Below, piece after piece: positions 1 to 8,550 of a stretch of 64,000 nucleotides of DNA. Origin of the DNA: PLanc-01 sp034678485 (GTDB taxonomy: Bacteria > Planctomycetota > Phycisphaerae > Sedimentisphaerales > Anaerobacaceae); NCBI GenBank assembly GCA_034678485.1, contig JAXDBU010000014.1, positions 16,760 to 80,759 of the forward strand. Reading direction: 5' to 3'. Position 1 is the stretch's first letter, and every line of letters starts with the position of its first letter. Position numbers and translations under genes: made by a program. Under the pieces are notes generated by a model. It was not told the origin of the DNA. It saw nothing but the letters and a program-made list of their open reading frames with translations, and searched no databases.

Positions 1-2323
1 ACTTGTCAACGCGCGACACGTGGAATGCGACGGGTACTGAAATGGATGTCGCAGATTTCACATCTGGCAGGCCGTTCATCCCTATGCCCGACGGATTGAA
101 CTTCAACAGGCGGCTATCGTGCCACTGCTGCTTGTCCAGAATGTACACGTTTCTGTCGCTGTCCAGCTCGATCTCATAGGCGCCGGTATCGTACAAGGTC
201 CCATACGCTTGCATGACTTTGCCGGAGTAGGCCGTGGTCCCCAATTCGATCTTGGCGGCTGCCCTGTACTTCCATCCCGCCGCAGTCCGGACGACCACGG
301 GGACCACGCAAGCATACTTCTTGCCGCCGGAACTGTAGACGGCCAGATCCTGGAGCGGAGGAGCGCCGGTCGTGGAACTGTAGCCGACGTCCACCGAGCC
401 CCCAGAATAAGACAGGCGGGTAGGCATCAACACGGACTTACCGGTCGCGACATCGACCACTCCCATCTTCACATCCAACTGATAGACCTTCCCGTCGGTA
501 TCCTGGGCTACACGGCCGCACAGGCCGTCCGTGCTCCAGGCACACGGCCCGCTGGTGATCGCGTATTCGCGATCATCGAGACCGAAGAGGCCATCCTGCA
601 GGAAGTAGTGCATTGGTTGGCCGTAGCCGGGGGTGGGGTCGAACACGTAGCGCTTGCCTGCAATCAGCAGGGGGGCGTCGATCTGGCATCCGCCGGCAAC
701 AGACAGACCGTCGACAGCCGTCTCGCCCGTCTCCTCGATGGAATCGTACATGCCGGAAGCGTGCAGTGACCCCAGGGAGTTCTTCCAGCAGAAGTACAGG
801 GCATCATCCGGGCTGGCAAAAGTGTCGCATGTGAAGGTTTCATCCAGGCAGTCGTATTCGCTCCCGATCCAACTGCCGCAGCTCAATACAGCAGCCAGAA
901 AGTCCTCGGGACCGATAGATCCCTCAGGACCTGCTATGTCACCATTGAAGCTGATGCAGCGGATAACAGGGTGTGGACCAGGAAGAACATAGCAGGATAC
1001 GGCCATTGTCGTTATCCATCTCCCTCCGACTACTACGAACAGGTTGTTCACTACGACCTCTGTGCCTTCCGGCCCCGAGAGTTCGAACTCCAATGAAAGC
1101 GGGCTGTTGGTGGTCGCAAACGCGATCTCCTCGGAGTACTGTCCCCAAGTGGAAACGCCCGCGCCGCCGGCGGCGCTGCTGTCGGGCGCCATTACCGAGC
1201 GGCTCCGCTTGCCGCCACAGGAGACGTTCAGACAACCACTCGTGGACCGGAATTTGTAGGCGAATGCGACACTGGCGAGATACGATCCGGCGCAGGGATT
1301 CGGAGGCGACAGAAGGACGGAAGCCCTTGCCTGGATCACATACCCGCGCTCGCTGGATTGAGGACCGACATCCACGAGATTGTGCATCCTCAACATGCCC
1401 TTGGGGTCGGGCTGTTGATTCACGACCCGTTGCACAGGCGAGCTGCCATCATTGTAGGTGTGCCCCGCGTTGTTCGTGGTTACGTGTTCTGTGTACTCTG
1501 CATAGGAGTCGAATGTCAGCGAGGACGTCCACCCTGTGCTGCATGTTGTCTCGGAGCCCCGTGTGAGGTGCACTCGCAGGGGATCGCTCGTATCGACGGA
1601 GGTGCTTCTGCCGAGGGTGCCGTGGTTGCCCCAGCCGGATTGGTCGTATACGACCTGCCCGCTGGACTGCTCCATGTCCCACAGACCGACCAGACTGCCG
1701 TCGGTTCTCAATCCCCCGAGCAGGACGGTCGTCACTTCCTGGCTGGTCAGCGCGCGGTCGTAGAATCGCACGTCATCGATCAAGCCGTCGAAGGAATAAC
1801 CATCGATGTTGCTGAGTTCCCTGCCCACAAAGGCGTACTGACCGCTGTCGATCATGGTGCGATGCCAGTCGCTATCCACCAGGACCGCATCCAAATAGAG
1901 GTAGATCCCTCCTCCCTGGATCACGCCTGTCGCGTGGTGCCACTCGGAGTCTGAGCAGGTCTCGCGTGTTCGAGTTGCATCGTACCCGGTTGCCGACCCG
2001 ATCAGGAAATACAATTTGTTGTCGGTCATGCGGGACAGGAGAAACCCATAATAGAGGGAATTCCCCATGTATGCCAGCTTCCCGGCGATGCCCATGTCCC
2101 ACCCGGAGGTTCCTTCGGCCAGTTTGAACCAGGCGCAGATCGCCATGTCGTCGGACAACTGGAGGCTGCTTTTGCTTCCCAGGTTCACGTAATCGTTGAC
2201 GCCGTCGAATTCCAGGGCCCAATCCAATGCGGCGGACGGCGGCGAATCGTCGGCCCACAGTAACCCCGATGTCCCCATCGACAACAGAACCACGATCCAC
2301 TTCGCTACTCTGCTTATGGTCAT
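1..2323 (-). CDS. LamG-domain secreted protein, 3' end beyond the window
   Basis: An open frame runs from an ATG at 2323 to the window edge, about 774 codons with no stop. An N-terminal signal segment (SRVAKWIVVLLSMGTSGLLW) is followed at about residues 30-210 by a LamG/concanavalin-like domain: ALDWALEFDGVNDYVNLG opens it and FDGLIDDVRFYDRAL closes it, a common planctomycete arrangement. The rest is beta-rich with no family I recognise. GGAGG lies 7 bases before the ATG. It starts 33 bases after the prepilin-like gene and follows the kinase, so all three are probably co-transcribed. A surface or secreted glycan-binding role is inferred from LamG only. The frame was read directly because it has no stop inside the window. 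Confidence 0.85.
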   Translation of the reverse strand, partial: MTISRVAKWIVVLLSMGTSGLLWADDSPPSAALDWALEFDGVNDYVNLGSKSSLQLSDDMAICAWFKLAEGTSGWDMGIAGKLAYMGNSLYYGFLLSRMTDNKLYFLIGSATGYDATRTRETCSDSEWHHATGVIQGGGIYLYLDAVLVDSDWHRTMIDSGQYAFVGRELSNIDGYSFDGLIDDVRFYDRALTSQEVTTVLLGGLRTDGSLVGLWDMEQSSGQVVYDQSGWGNHGTLGRSTSVDTSDPLRVHLTRGSETTCSTGWTSSLTFDSYAEYTEHVTTNNAGHTYNDGSSPVQRVVNQQPDPKGMLRMHNLVDVGPQSSERGYVIQARASVLLSPPNPCAGSYLASVAFAYKFRSTSGCLNVSCGGKRSRSVMAPDSSAAGGAGVSTWGQYSEEIAFATTNSPLSLEFELSGPEGTEVVVNNLFVVVGGRWITTMAVSCYVLPGPHPVIRCISFNGDIAGPEGSIGPEDFLAAVLSCGSWIGSEYDCLDETFTCDTFASPDDALYFCWKNSLGSLHASGMYDSIEETGETAVDGLSVAGGCQIDAPLLIAGKRYVFDPTPGYGQPMHYFLQDGLFGLDDREYAITSGPCAWSTDGLCGRVAQDTDGKVYQLDVKMGVVDVATGKSVLMPTRLSYSGGSVDVGYSSTTGAPPLQDLAVYSSGGKKYACVVPVVVRTAAGWKYRAAAKIELGTTAYSGKVMQAYGTLYDTGAYEIELDSDRNVYILDKQQWHDSRLLKFNPSGIGMNGLPDVKSATSISVPVAFHVSRVDK

Positions 2324-2356
2324 CTCCTTGCCTCCGATCCCATCTCCGTTGAGGTC

Positions 2357-3235
2357 TCAATACTCTCCACACGAACACTCAATACGCTTCTGTAGGCCCC
2401 ATATGCCCTCCACAAGCGGCATCTGCATCCTGTAGCTGTCGTATTCATATATGCCTCGGATGATTCGGACAAAGGACACATGTCCGTCCAGGAACACAAC
2501 ACAAGAGTAGTGCCGGCGACCATGCCGCCCGGAACACAGCTCGCTGCGAGGGTCCCACTGGAACATCCAGGAGTAGTCGCCAATCCAGAGGAGCCCCTCG
2601 TGTTGGGGGATCGCGTGAATGGACAGGAATCCGTCGGCCCCCTTGTCTCTGACCCGTTTGTTGATCGTACGCCACGGATCCGCGATGCTATCCACAGGCA
2701 GAACGATCGGGCTCACGACGAGTCGGCTGGCTTCATAGCTGGTGCCAAAAGCGGAATAGGCGGTGCCGCCATAGTCCGCGAGGCCGTAGTTCGGATCGTT
2801 ATTGGCGACGACATCCTCCGGGCAGCGGAAGAGCTTCTTGGCATCTTGCTCGGTGGCTCCGTCAGGCAGCAAGCCAAGGTGCGCGTTGATGGGGCGATGA
2901 GGCGTCATGAGCTGCTCGCCGCTCCAGCCGCCAAATGTGAACACGGGATTCACCGGGGTCTTGTCACGGTCCGCGAGATCCGTCGGGTCGCCATAGAATC
3001 TCCCGTCGTTGTCCCCTTCAAGGTAGGTACGATAGCCCAAACCGATCGCTTTGAGATTGGCTTGGCAGCGGACGCGTCGTGCCACCCTCCTGGCGGCGCT
3101 GAGGGCCGGAAGAAGGATCGCCATCAGAAGGGATACTACCGCGACGACGACCAGCAGCTCGATGAGAGTGAACCCCTTGCGGTCATGCGAAAAGTCCGAT
3201 GCCGGACGAACGCAATGACCTCGTCGTCGGTTCAT
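2357..3235 (-). CDS. prepilin-type N-terminal cleavage/methylation protein with DGHV motif
   Basis: The product is 292 residues. Near the N-terminus it carries the type IV pilin-like motif GFTLIELLVVVAVVSLLMAI, with the conserved G before the cleavage site and E at +5. Near the C-terminus is FLDGHVSFV, resembling the DGHV end of planctomycete 'H-X9-DG' prepilin-like proteins, although the spacing here is longer. Such proteins are processed by prepilin peptidase and are thought to form pseudopilins or cell-surface proteins. The ATG at 3235 overlaps the kinase stop in an ATGA junction, which argues for translational coupling and fixes the start; a longer frame exists upstream but would run into the kinase gene. 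The LamG gene follows 33 bases on. Confidence 0.85.
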   Translation of the reverse strand: MNRRRGHCVRPASDFSHDRKGFTLIELLVVVAVVSLLMAILLPALSAARRVARRVRCQANLKAIGLGYRTYLEGDNDGRFYGDPTDLADRDKTPVNPVFTFGGWSGEQLMTPHRPINAHLGLLPDGATEQDAKKLFRCPEDVVANNDPNYGLADYGGTAYSAFGTSYEASRLVVSPIVLPVDSIADPWRTINKRVRDKGADGFLSIHAIPQHEGLLWIGDYSWMFQWDPRSELCSGRHGRRHYSCVVFLDGHVSFVRIIRGIYEYDSYRMQMPLVEGIWGLQKRIECSCGEY

Positions 3236-4725
3236 TGACCGGCCTCCCGACTCCCGGCGGTGGACCCCTGCCTGATGGACTCCAACCGGCACCTCGCCTG
3301 TTCGCGATACAGGGCGCCGTCGTTCGGGTCGCGATAGCTGAGAGCCTCACCGAACATCGCGAGGGCCTCGTTCACGTTGTCGTCCCGGAGGTAGTGTTCG
3401 CCGACGACCCAGTGGGCGAAGAACGGCGCCGCAGGTTCGCACTGGCGAAGGAATGCATCCATCTTATCCGACAGCGAATTAGGGTCCATGAGGAACCGGA
3501 CGGCCTGGCTCTCCCGGCTGCCCTGGCCCAACGTGGATTCCCCCAACATCGCCTGTTGCCTCTGGCCCTTGTGCCAGAAATCCAGAGTTATCAGGAACGC
3601 CCATTGTCGCGTCGTGTCTTCGCTCAGCTCTGTCTGCTGCACGAGCCGGTTATATGCCTTCTTCTGAACGTACCACTGTCTGACGAGCAGGCCGTACGCA
3701 CACGAGAAACCGAGGACGATCACCACCAGCAGCCCAATAACCGCGGACGCATAGGCGTTCTTCTGCACGATTTTGCGGAACCAGTACGCGGAAGTGAAGG
3801 GTTTGGCGACGATGGGCTCTCCGTTTTGCCACCGGTTGATATCCTGCTTGAGTTCCGCTGCCGACTGGTACCGCTGTGCCGGGTCCTTGGCCAGGGCCTT
3901 GAGGACGATGGCTTCCAGCTCCGGATTGAATCTCGTGACTACCTGCCGGGGAGGAATCGGGTCCGCTGTCTCGATATTGCACAGCGTTCGATTCGTCGAA
4001 CTGGACACATCATACGGATGCCGGCCGGTGAGCAACTGATAGAGGATCACGCCGAGCGTGTACACATCGGATCGTGTATCCACCAGGTAGTCTTTGCCCG
4101 CAGCCTGCTCGGGCGACATATAGGAGAGGGTGCCGCGGATCTCGCCGGTCATGGAGAGGACAGAGGCCCCGGGACCGGTTCCTCCCGCGGCCTTGGCCAG
4201 GCCGAAGTCCAGAACGTGGGGATCGCCGCGATCATCCACGAGAATGTTGGATGGCTTGAGATCGCGATGGATCACGCCCCGCTGATGGGCATGGGCCACC
4301 GCGTCGCAGATCTTGACGAACAGCTCCACGATCTGCCTTGTGGAGAAACCCTTGGCACCGACGTACTCGTCCAGCGTCTGGCCTCGGACATACTCCATCG
4401 CGAAGTAGTACTGCCCCTCGGAGATGCCGCTGTCGCGGATGTGAACGATGTGGGGGTGGTCCAGGCACGAGATCAGGTCCACCTCTCGCTCGAATCGCCG
4501 GCGGGCCCTGGAGGAAACCAACAATCCGGGGGGCAGAACCTTCAACGCCACTTTGGTATTGGTGGCTTTGTGGATTGCCTTGTAGACAATGGCTTGGCCG
4601 CCCCGAGGCATTTCCTGGATGATCTTATACCCGGCGAAGTCGGGGAAGACCCCCTGCGCGGACGGAGATGGCTCCAAGCCCTCGACTCCCTGGTCACTTC
4701 CAGTTATGGGCGGGAAATCAGCCAT
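3232..4725 (-). CDS. membrane Ser/Thr protein kinase
   Basis: The product is 497 residues. The kinase domain spans about residues 33-300: Gly-rich loop RGGQAIVYKA, VALKVL lysine, catalytic HRDLKPSNILVDD, DFGLAKA and MSPEQA of the activation segment. One membrane span follows (about 325-350, SAVIGLLVVIVLGFSCAYGLLV), then a helical C-terminal part of about 140 residues that would lie outside the cytoplasm. This is the PknB-like one-pass layout common in planctomycetes. It is coupled by ATGA to the prepilin-like gene. The ECF sigma factor lies upstream on the same strand, and planctomycete ECF factors are often paired with such kinases. No strong ribosome binding site is visible before 4725, so the start is less sure than the domain call. 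Confidence 0.92.
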   Translation of the reverse strand: MADFPPITGSDQGVEGLEPSPSAQGVFPDFAGYKIIQEMPRGGQAIVYKAIHKATNTKVALKVLPPGLLVSSRARRRFEREVDLISCLDHPHIVHIRDSGISEGQYYFAMEYVRGQTLDEYVGAKGFSTRQIVELFVKICDAVAHAHQRGVIHRDLKPSNILVDDRGDPHVLDFGLAKAAGGTGPGASVLSMTGEIRGTLSYMSPEQAAGKDYLVDTRSDVYTLGVILYQLLTGRHPYDVSSSTNRTLCNIETADPIPPRQVVTRFNPELEAIVLKALAKDPAQRYQSAAELKQDINRWQNGEPIVAKPFTSAYWFRKIVQKNAYASAVIGLLVVIVLGFSCAYGLLVRQWYVQKKAYNRLVQQTELSEDTTRQWAFLITLDFWHKGQRQQAMLGESTLGQGSRESQAVRFLMDPNSLSDKMDAFLRQCEPAAPFFAHWVVGEHYLRDDNVNEALAMFGEALSYRDPNDGALYREQARCRLESIRQGSTAGSREAGQ

Positions 4726-5097
4726 GTCAACCCACGGCCGCGCCCTCTACGCGCCGTGCCCTCGCTGGATGGTTGGTGTTCTTCGCTCCAATGGCGGTCC
4801 CGAACCGAATCGTCCGCTCCGTTTTACCATGGCAACAGGCTCTCACACTGAACCACACGGAACCATGTGGTCCAACGATCCAAGAAGAGTATAGCCGCAA
4901 GACGGGAAGTCGTCAATTCGTTTCTGGGGAATCCAAGACCATTTGCCCTGAGGCATGCGAGATTGCCACAGTCGGATTCCCAGCGTTCGTCCACGCGAAA
5001 TCTACGGTACGCGCCCTGCCAAGACGGTCTTCTCCCACGGGCGAGACGCCGGTGATACTCACGGGCAAGAGGCCCGTGCTGCTTTTCATACACGCTG
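4726..5097. other. gene-free interval with a palindromic repeat
   Basis: I see no convincing gene here. At 5060-5078 is a perfect hairpin, CACGGGC-AAGAG-GCCCGTG, preceded by a related degenerate arm (ACGGGCGAGACGCC). It resembles the palindromes at 17200-17249 and 56179-56257. It lies just after the stop of the upstream gene on the minus strand and ahead of the kinase. Confidence 0.5.
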
Positions 5098-5664
5098 TCA
5101 GACGGTGTCGCTGTCTTGCGCTGAGTCCTGGTCCTCGATGCCGTGTCGTGTGCACACGGTTCGAGCCTGCCCGAACAGGTCCTTGAGGTCTTGCGGGATC
5201 CATTCCCCGGTCAACAGAGCTGCGAACGAATCAACCAGTTGCCTGTACGAATGCCTTGTGATCCGGATGTCATGGCGAACGAGGGCGTGTGCTATAGCCG
5301 CGTAGTAGATGATCCCGGCTGCTTCGTGCTCGCTTTCGGTTTGGGCCTTCGACACGAGGATCTTGGCATGGTCCTTCACCGACCGAAGCTCCGCTACAGA
5401 GGTCAGCGGATCGTGCAGGATTTGGCGCACGGACCGACCGAACATGCGCGGCAGGGTGTGGTGCAGGTGTCTCAGGATATCAGGGACGCCCGTCAGTGCA
5501 TTGCCGTTCAATGGGGGAACGTCCGCGAGCAGATCGCGGAGGTGCCGCATCCTCTCGTAGTCCGGCTGCGAGGCCGGTTCAGCTTCATCCGGCTGCTCGC
5601 AAAGCTTGAACAACTGGGAGATGCTGTTCGGATTGAGTCGATACGTATTCGTGTCGTTCTTCAT
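5098..5664 (-). CDS. hypothetical protein between ECF sigma factor and kinase
   Basis: The product is 188 residues from the ATG at 5664 (MKNDTNTYRLNPNSISQLF); a longer frame starts upstream. It is soluble and mostly helical, with no signal peptide or membrane span. Two features are a basic/hydrophobic segment near residue 80 (RMFGRSVRQILHDP) and AGIIYYAAIAHALVRHDIRI around residues 117-136. The latter recalls regions of ECF-associated proteins that follow planctomycete sigma genes, but I do not recognise the family. It lies 52 bases after the sigma factor stop on the same strand, so co-transcription is likely. A role in the sigma/kinase pathway is guilt by association only. Confidence 0.7.
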   Translation of the reverse strand: MKNDTNTYRLNPNSISQLFKLCEQPDEAEPASQPDYERMRHLRDLLADVPPLNGNALTGVPDILRHLHHTLPRMFGRSVRQILHDPLTSVAELRSVKDHAKILVSKAQTESEHEAAGIIYYAAIAHALVRHDIRITRHSYRQLVDSFAALLTGEWIPQDLKDLFGQARTVCTRHGIEDQDSAQDSDTV

Positions 5665-5716
5665 GGACCGGCCTTTCTTCAACGGGGCTGTCTGCGACCA
5701 ATTCGGCACGGTGCGT

Positions 5717-6589
5717 TCACGCGGGGCCCGTGCCGAACAAGTCGCCCAGACGCCTGATTTCTCGATCCACGTCGGAATCGGAATCCACGTATTTTCGGAG
5801 CCGGCATTTCAACAGGTCCTTGAAGCGCCGCTTGACAGTGACGATCATGTTCGAAGCCTTGGCTTCGCTGTCGATGCCCATCCTGGCGCACAGCTCCGGC
5901 AGCGACGGCGCGGCATCGCTTCCCATGGACGGACCCAGGACACGGGCTTTGAAGATCTCCCAGTGCTGAGACAGGCCATCCTGTCGGCACTCGGCCTCCA
6001 GGGTCTTGAGCACATCCTGCAAGATCTCCACAGCCCAGGCATAATCGAAGGCATCCTCCGGATTGGCGAGAGACTCGTCCGGCATGTAGAAGTCCTCTTC
6101 CAGAGAGGTCAGCAACTGGGGCCGGCGTTTCTTGCGTTTCTCGTGTCGTGCAACGTCGATGATGTAGTGGTCGAGCGCCGTCAAGAGAATCGTGCGGAAC
6201 TTGCCCTTCGAGCGGTGGATGCCTCGGAAAAGGTTGCTGTCCAGGATGATCTCCGTGAAGAAGCCCTGGGTCAGGTCCTTTGCCTCCTCGTTGGCGTACC
6301 CCTTTCTGCGAAGGAAGCAGTAGATGGGTTTCCAATATCGCAGGACGAGCTCATCTTGAATCGCTTTGCCCAGCGCCGGCTCGATCACCCTCGTCCATTC
6401 CGTAGGCGGAAATTCCGACCGGAATCCACCGATAGATGTGTTATCCCTTGCACCACTCATGCGACTATCTCTCATTGAAACCGTGCGGCGCACGTAGGTG
6501 AACCAGACTGTCGCGATTGTATGCAGCCATGCGGCTCCTGTCCATATCAGGGACAACGTCGAGGTGGTCAGACGGATAATGTTCCGCAT
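5717..6589 (-). CDS. ECF-family RNA polymerase sigma factor
   Basis: Sigma region 2 lies around residues 65-135 (WKPIYCFLRRKGYANEEAKD, LTQGFF, KFRTILLTALDHYIIDVAR). A C-terminal region-4-like segment (SLPELCARMGIDSEAKASNM) carries the DNA-binding helix position. It belongs to the planctomycete type that begins with a TEWT/TRWT motif, like the factor at 25386-26132. The start is uncertain. The ATG at 6589 has AGGAG 5 bases upstream but adds about 43 residues including a hydrophobic stretch (TSTLSLIWTGAAWLHTIATV); the ATG at 6460 would match the usual N-terminus. It is the second gene of the minus-strand unit feeding the unknown gene and kinase. Confidence 0.88.
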   Translation of the reverse strand: MRNIIRLTTSTLSLIWTGAAWLHTIATVWFTYVRRTVSMRDSRMSGARDNTSIGGFRSEFPPTEWTRVIEPALGKAIQDELVLRYWKPIYCFLRRKGYANEEAKDLTQGFFTEIILDSNLFRGIHRSKGKFRTILLTALDHYIIDVARHEKRKKRRPQLLTSLEEDFYMPDESLANPEDAFDYAWAVEILQDVLKTLEAECRQDGLSQHWEIFKARVLGPSMGSDAAPSLPELCARMGIDSEAKASNMIVTVKRRFKDLLKCRLRKYVDSDSDVDREIRRLGDLFGTGPA

Positions 6590-6603
6590 CAAGGCTCCTG
6601 CTA

Positions 6604-6864
6604 TTACACGAATCGAAACACGACTTCCCACAGGTCGTTTTCATTCTGCTGTTCGCACTTCTGCAGCTTCCGTCCGAGGTCTCGGCCAAGGGCCTGATTG
6701 TCGATGGCATCGACAGCCTCTGCATCGGCTTGCCGGTTCCCGGGCCAGATGAACATGACGCTGATGGACCTCCGGAAGTACTCTTCGGATGAGCGGTTTC
6801 CTGTGTAGTCGTGGTTGCCGCTCATCCCAGGAAGCGGCGCGCAGAGTCTGATCTTGCGCCACAT
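6604..6864 (-). CDS. possible small ORF before the ECF sigma gene
   Basis: This is an 86-residue frame ending in TAA 14 bases before the ATG at 6589. Its second half (SSEEYFRRSISVMFIWPGN, then NDLWEVVFRFV at the end) has protein-like composition, and most codons end in G or C as in neighbouring genes. No ribosome binding site precedes the ATG at 6864, and the frame stays open upstream, so it could be the tail of a decayed gene. I do not recognise it. The interval 6865-6982 that separates it from the divergent secretion-like cluster holds no other gene I can support. Confidence 0.3.
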   Translation of the reverse strand: MWRKIRLCAPLPGMSGNHDYTGNRSSEEYFRRSISVMFIWPGNRQADAEAVDAIDNQALGRDLGRKLQKCEQQNENDLWEVVFRFV

Positions 6865-6982
6865 CCAGAGAAAAACGCCGGAATGTGTTTCTTGTGCCCT
6901 TCTTCTGCTTTTTCACCTGTTCTTGCGCAAGCTCGGTCTGCCGAAGACGCTTGTTCGGGTGAAGATTGGATAGGAGTTCAAA

Positions 6983-7750
6983 ATGGTTGCGGAAATGATA
7001 TACTGTGGCACAGAAACGAGAAGTGAACCGGAGCAGAACATGAGCCCAGAACTGATGGTTAGTCCCAAGGAGGTGGCGAAACTCACCCGCCTGGTCGCGA
7101 AGTACTCCCCGTTGTTCACCCCTCAGCAAAAGCAGGCAGTCGCGAAGGCGGTGAGCCGGCCGACGACGGTTCACGAGTCTGCATCCGGAGCCGCAAAGCG
7201 TCTTCGCACGGAACTGCGTCTCGCGGACAACGAACTCATCCGGGATAGGCAGGTCGTCGAGCTGGCGCGTATCCTGGTGCAGTTCGTGCTTCGTCTGGAA
7301 CCGGTGCTGGCGGGCACATGGGGGAAGCTGAATCCCAAATCGAGAGTGCGTCTGCCCCGGCGTTTCGACCAGCGCGTCAAGCAGTTCCTGACGACGGATC
7401 GTGCTTCCGCAGTGCCGGTGCTCAATGAACTGGCCGGTATGCGGGTGGTCATCACCGCCTTTCTGGCGGCGATTGCCCACGCAGGTGACCGCGTCGCCGA
7501 ACGACTTGCAGACAGCGTGTCGCCCGACGTGATTCGCGCCGAGATCGACGACGGCCAGGACGGGCTGCTCAAAATGCTGGGGGTCCTGATCGGCAATTCC
7601 AAAAAGGAGCGGTGCTGGGACGCATACTGTCGCAAGGGCGACAGTCTGGGCCCGGGGCCCATCAAAGCCCAAATCCATGAAGCGATTGCCGCCGATGCGG
7701 AGTCCTTCGTCCAGAACATGATCAAAGTGAGCAGGAAGGGAAAGAACTGA
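6983..7750 (+). CDS. TagH/ImpI C-terminal-domain-like protein of a T6SS-like cluster
   Basis: The product is 255 residues, soluble and helical. I see no FHA domain. The second half resembles the conserved C-terminal region of type VI FHA proteins (TagH/ImpI): an LAGMRVVITAFLAAI helix, then SPDVIRAEID, KERCWDAYCRKGDSL and HEAIAADAESFVQ, in the order and spacing of the family's 'LAGMrAAL...fdP..Le...Wd.Y...FarAYe' pattern. That assignment is mine, from memory of the family. Position supports it: in proteobacterial clusters tagH commonly comes before tssJ/K/L/M and tagF. AGGAG lies 6 bases before the ATG at 6983; an internal ATG at 7040 also has GGAG. tssL begins 10 bases after the stop. Confidence 0.6.
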   Translation: MVAEMIYCGTETRSEPEQNMSPELMVSPKEVAKLTRLVAKYSPLFTPQQKQAVAKAVSRPTTVHESASGAAKRLRTELRLADNELIRDRQVVELARILVQFVLRLEPVLAGTWGKLNPKSRVRLPRRFDQRVKQFLTTDRASAVPVLNELAGMRVVITAFLAAIAHAGDRVAERLADSVSPDVIRAEIDDGQDGLLKMLGVLIGNSKKERCWDAYCRKGDSLGPGPIKAQIHEAIAADAESFVQNMIKVSRKGKN

Positions 7751-7760
7751 GGTGCAACCC

Positions 7761-8438
7761 ATGCAATTGTTGACCGTCTGCGATCCCTTGTTTCAGTACA
7801 TCTGCCGGCTGCGACGCTCCGCAGCGGGCCGACGCGCGATAGACCCCCTCGTCATTCAGACGGATATCCGGACGATCCTCAAGGATGCCGAGGCAGCCGC
7901 GAGCAGGGATCCGCAGTTGAAGGCCCAGTGGGAAGCAGTGATAAAGCCGTTGGTGTTCTTCGTTGATTACACGATTACGAGCAGCGAACTGCCCGGCAGT
8001 CGGCAGTGGGAGGCCCTTGCCTACAAGATGTTCCATGAGCTGGCCGGAGACGAGAAGTTCTTCGCTCTCCTGGAGCAGGAGCTTCAGGACCGGACCGAGC
8101 AGGCCACCGAGCGTCTGGCCGTCTGCCATACCTGCCTCGGGCTCGGATTCCGCGGCCTTCATGCCAACAATCCTGACCAGATCGAGAAGTACATGTCGCA
8201 GACGTCCGCCAGGGTGGCCCCGGCGGCGCGAGACCGTCGGGGAGACTACCTGTGTCCCCAGGCTTACGAGCATACGGATGAACGGAACCTGGTGGAGCCG
8301 CCCAATCACAAGCTGGTTGTGATCGGACTGATCTTCCTCATCGGGCTGGCGGTGTGGTTCTGGGCCAGCAAGGCGGCCTTTCGCAGCGCATCGCGGGAGA
8401 TCACCAACACCGTGGAGAGCATCAAAGCCCAGAAGTAG
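7761..8438 (+). CDS. tssL: TssL/DotU-like type VI secretion membrane-complex protein
   Basis: The product is 225 residues. It opens with the DotU/TssL signature region (LLTVCDPLFQYICRLRRSA) and continues with FHELAGDEKFFALLEQEL and the family motif region CHTCLGLGFRGL, close to the TssL 'yCLyLGFeGry' block. A single membrane span lies near the C-terminus (LVVIGLIFLIGLAVWFWAS), as expected for a C-tail-anchored cytoplasmic protein. There is no OmpA-like peptidoglycan-binding extension. TssL binds TssM in the inner membrane complex and links it to the baseplate. GAGG 8 bases upstream supports the ATG at 7761; a GTG at 7752 is in frame. Confidence 0.88.
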   Translation: MQLLTVCDPLFQYICRLRRSAAGRRAIDPLVIQTDIRTILKDAEAAASRDPQLKAQWEAVIKPLVFFVDYTITSSELPGSRQWEALAYKMFHELAGDEKFFALLEQELQDRTEQATERLAVCHTCLGLGFRGLHANNPDQIEKYMSQTSARVAPAARDRRGDYLCPQAYEHTDERNLVEPPNHKLVVIGLIFLIGLAVWFWASKAAFRSASREITNTVESIKAQK

Positions 8439-8550
8439 GAATTTCGTCGAATTGGCAGCAAGATGAAGGGGCAAATGTCGCTGACCATGGTGCCTGCGTT
8501 GGGCGGAATGAGAATGCCAATCCAAGACCGCAAACAGGAGTGAACGGACG

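Noticed and set aside
1872..2378. Minus-strand frame of 168 codons
   Set aside because: Overlaps the LamG gene in another frame; Arg-rich product with no features.
3199..4851. Plus-strand frame of 550 codons opposite the kinase
   Set aside because: Antisense shadow of the Ser/Thr kinase, which has complete motifs.
6641..7762. Minus-strand frame of 373 codons opposite the TagH-like gene
   Set aside because: Composition is random-like (His/Arg-rich) and it lies opposite a gene with good ribosome binding site and operon position.
8463..8543. 26-codon frame between tssL and tssM
   Set aside because: No clear ribosome binding site and no recognisable motif; too short to support.
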